Shown here in pieces: positions 3,895-5,108 of a stretch of DNA of 5,108 nucleotides. Positions within the stretch are counted from its first letter, which is position 1; every line of letters starts with the position of its first letter. Location of the stretch: NCBI GenBank assembly GCA_030452775.1, contig JAKDLQ010000177.1, forward strand, positions 1-5,108. Direction: 5' to 3'. The notes below the pieces were generated by a model. It saw only the letters and a program-made list of their open reading frames with translations, had not been told where the DNA came from and did no database searches. The translations under genes and the position numbers were made by a program. The stretch comes from Micrococcales bacterium. Its GTDB lineage: Bacteria > Actinomycetota > Actinomycetes > Actinomycetales > Dermatophilaceae.

Positions 3895-5108
3895 ATGCGC
3901 ACCGTGACTCTCGAGCAACTCGCGACCCATCTGCGGGGGCTGCCCGATAACCCACGCATCGTCGTCAGCGGCAACCTGGCGACCCCGTGGGAGGCTCTGT
4001 GGGCCGTCGATGAGACCGTGCCCCGCTATGTGCTGCACACCCTCAACGCGGCGCGCGGCCTTCCCGAACGCAACGGTGTCGTCGCCGAGACCAGTTTCGT
4101 CGGCACCGGGACGCGCCGGCACTCAGGACTGCATTACATCCCCTCTCGTCTGTCGCTGGTGCCGCGTCTGTTCATCCGCACGCTGCCACCGGACATCGTC
4201 CTGCTCCATTGCGCGCCACCGATCGACGGGCAGCTCAGTCTGGGCATTGAGGTCAACATCCTGCCTGCCGCGGTCGAGGCCTGCCGGACGCGCGGCGGGC
4301 TGGTCATCGCGGTCGTCAATCCGCGGATGCCCTACACCTTCGGCGATGCCCAGCTCCCCGTCGATGACGTCGACCTGGCCGTCGAGGTCGAGGCCCCTCT
4401 CGCCACGCACCAGCCGGTCCCTCCCGACGATGACAGTGTGGCGATCGGTGAGCGTGTCGCCGCACGGATCCTCGATGGGGCGACCATGCAGCTCGGGATC
4501 GGCGGCGTGCCGGACGCGACGCTCGCCGCGCTCATCGACCGGACCGGGATCCGCCTTTGGACCGAGATGTTCTCCGACGGGGTCCTGGCGCTCGATGCCG
4601 CCGGTGCACTCGACCCGGACCATCCGCTCGTGACGTCCTTCTGCTTCGGGAGCCAGGATCTCTACGACTGGCTCGACCGCAACCCTCGTGTGCGGATGCT
4701 GCGGACGGAGAAGACCAACGATCCGGGCCTCATCGCCCAACAGCGCCAGATGACGTCGGTGAACGCCGCGCTCGAGGTGGACCTGTTCGGGCAGGCGAAC
4801 GCCTCGAGGATCAACGCGCGGATCTATTCTGGCTTCGGCGGGCAGACGGACTTCATCGTGGGGGCGCTGCACTCCCCGGGAGGTCAGTCGTTCATCGCGC
4901 TGCGGTCGTGGCATCCCAAGGCGGACTGCTCAACGATCGTTCCGCTCCTCGCTGAGCCCACCACCTCCTTCCAACAGTCCGCCGTCGTCACCGAGCACGG
5001 CACCGCGCCCCTGTGGGGCTTCGACGAGCGGGAGCAGTGCAAGGTGATCATCGAGCGAGTCGCGCACCCTTCGGTGCGAGATGAGCTGTGGGAGGAAGCC
5101 GCCGCACT
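3895..5108 (+). CDS. Acetyl-CoA hydrolase / 4-hydroxybutyrate CoA-transferase family protein (3' end beyond window)
   Basis: Members move CoA between carboxylic acids, or hydrolyse acyl-CoA, through a glutamyl-CoA intermediate in the cytoplasm. The open frame runs 404 codons to the window edge; relatives are about 420-440 residues, so little is missing. The N-terminal domain (1-175) holds GTGTRRHSGLHYIPSRLS (70-87), PPDIVLLHCAPPIDGQLSLGIE (split at about 98-119) and NPRMPYTFGD (142-151). The C-terminal domain has the CoA-binding loop LGIGGVPDATL (200-210), the catalytic Glu224 in WTEMFSDGV, and SGFGGQTDF (312-320), followed by ALRSWHPK (335-342) and TEHGTAPLWG (366-375). All key motifs are intact. 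ATG 3895 has AAGGA (3882-3886) 8 bases upstream; an in-frame ATG at 3886 overlaps that site and is less likely. The substrate (acetate, succinate, 4-hydroxybutyrate or another acid) cannot be told. It may be co-transcribed with ku but shows no functional link. Confidence 0.92.
   Translation, partial: MRTVTLEQLATHLRGLPDNPRIVVSGNLATPWEALWAVDETVPRYVLHTLNAARGLPERNGVVAETSFVGTGTRRHSGLHYIPSRLSLVPRLFIRTLPPDIVLLHCAPPIDGQLSLGIEVNILPAAVEACRTRGGLVIAVVNPRMPYTFGDAQLPVDDVDLAVEVEAPLATHQPVPPDDDSVAIGERVAARILDGATMQLGIGGVPDATLAALIDRTGIRLWTEMFSDGVLALDAAGALDPDHPLVTSFCFGSQDLYDWLDRNPRVRMLRTEKTNDPGLIAQQRQMTSVNAALEVDLFGQANASRINARIYSGFGGQTDFIVGALHSPGGQSFIALRSWHPKADCSTIVPLLAEPTTSFQQSAVVTEHGTAPLWGFDEREQCKVIIERVAHPSVRDELWEEAAA

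Noticed and set aside
4123..4914. 263-codon minus-strand open frame opposite the CoA-transferase
   Set aside because: The plus-strand frame has all the CoA-transferase motifs; the antisense translation is low-complexity Arg/Asp/Pro-rich and unrecognisable.

Overview
The window comes from a high-GC actinobacterium. The evidence is strongly GC-biased codon use, an Lsr2 nucleoid protein (a family essentially confined to Actinobacteria), a Ku with the long lysine-rich tail common in actinobacteria, and a RadA N-terminus of actinobacterial style. The exact genus cannot be read from the sequence; a member of the Micrococcales is my guess.

Layout from left to right. The 5' end (minus strand, cut by the window edge) holds only the N-terminus of radA/sms, with its four-cysteine zinc finger. 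Diverging from it is a very small single-span membrane protein of unknown function (259-429, +). After a possible hairpin terminator and a 154-base gap comes lsr2 (584-907, +), coding for an H-NS-like nucleoid protein. Converging on lsr2 is a two-gene non-homologous end-joining (NHEJ) operon on the minus strand: an ATP-dependent DNA ligase of the LigD type (2830-1883), followed with a 4-base GTGA overlap by a LigD-type primase-polymerase (1886-993). Seventeen bases from the ligase start codon, on the opposite strand, ku begins (2848-3786, +). The last gene (3895 to the right edge, +) is a nearly complete acetyl-CoA hydrolase / 4-hydroxybutyrate CoA-transferase family protein.

How the genes work together. 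Ku, ligase and polymerase form a complete minimal bacterial NHEJ set: Ku threads onto broken ends, recruits the ligase and polymerase, the polymerase fills or extends the ends with nucleotides (preferring ribonucleotides), and the ligase seals. What is one multidomain LigD in Mycobacterium or Pseudomonas is two separate genes here, and the phosphoesterase domain is not encoded. RadA (recombination branch migration) is another repair protein, and Lsr2 organises the chromosome, so four or five of the seven genes concern DNA maintenance. The CoA-transferase looks unrelated to them.

I found no mobile element, CRISPR array, tRNA, rRNA or clearly new defence system. The most notable points are the extremely tight divergent ku/lig start region, which suggests leaderless or overlapping promoters, the repeat-built Ku tail (a perfect 9-base tandem repeat followed by a 15-base repeat), the split LigD, and the radA N-terminus, which is itself built from a 12-base repeat.
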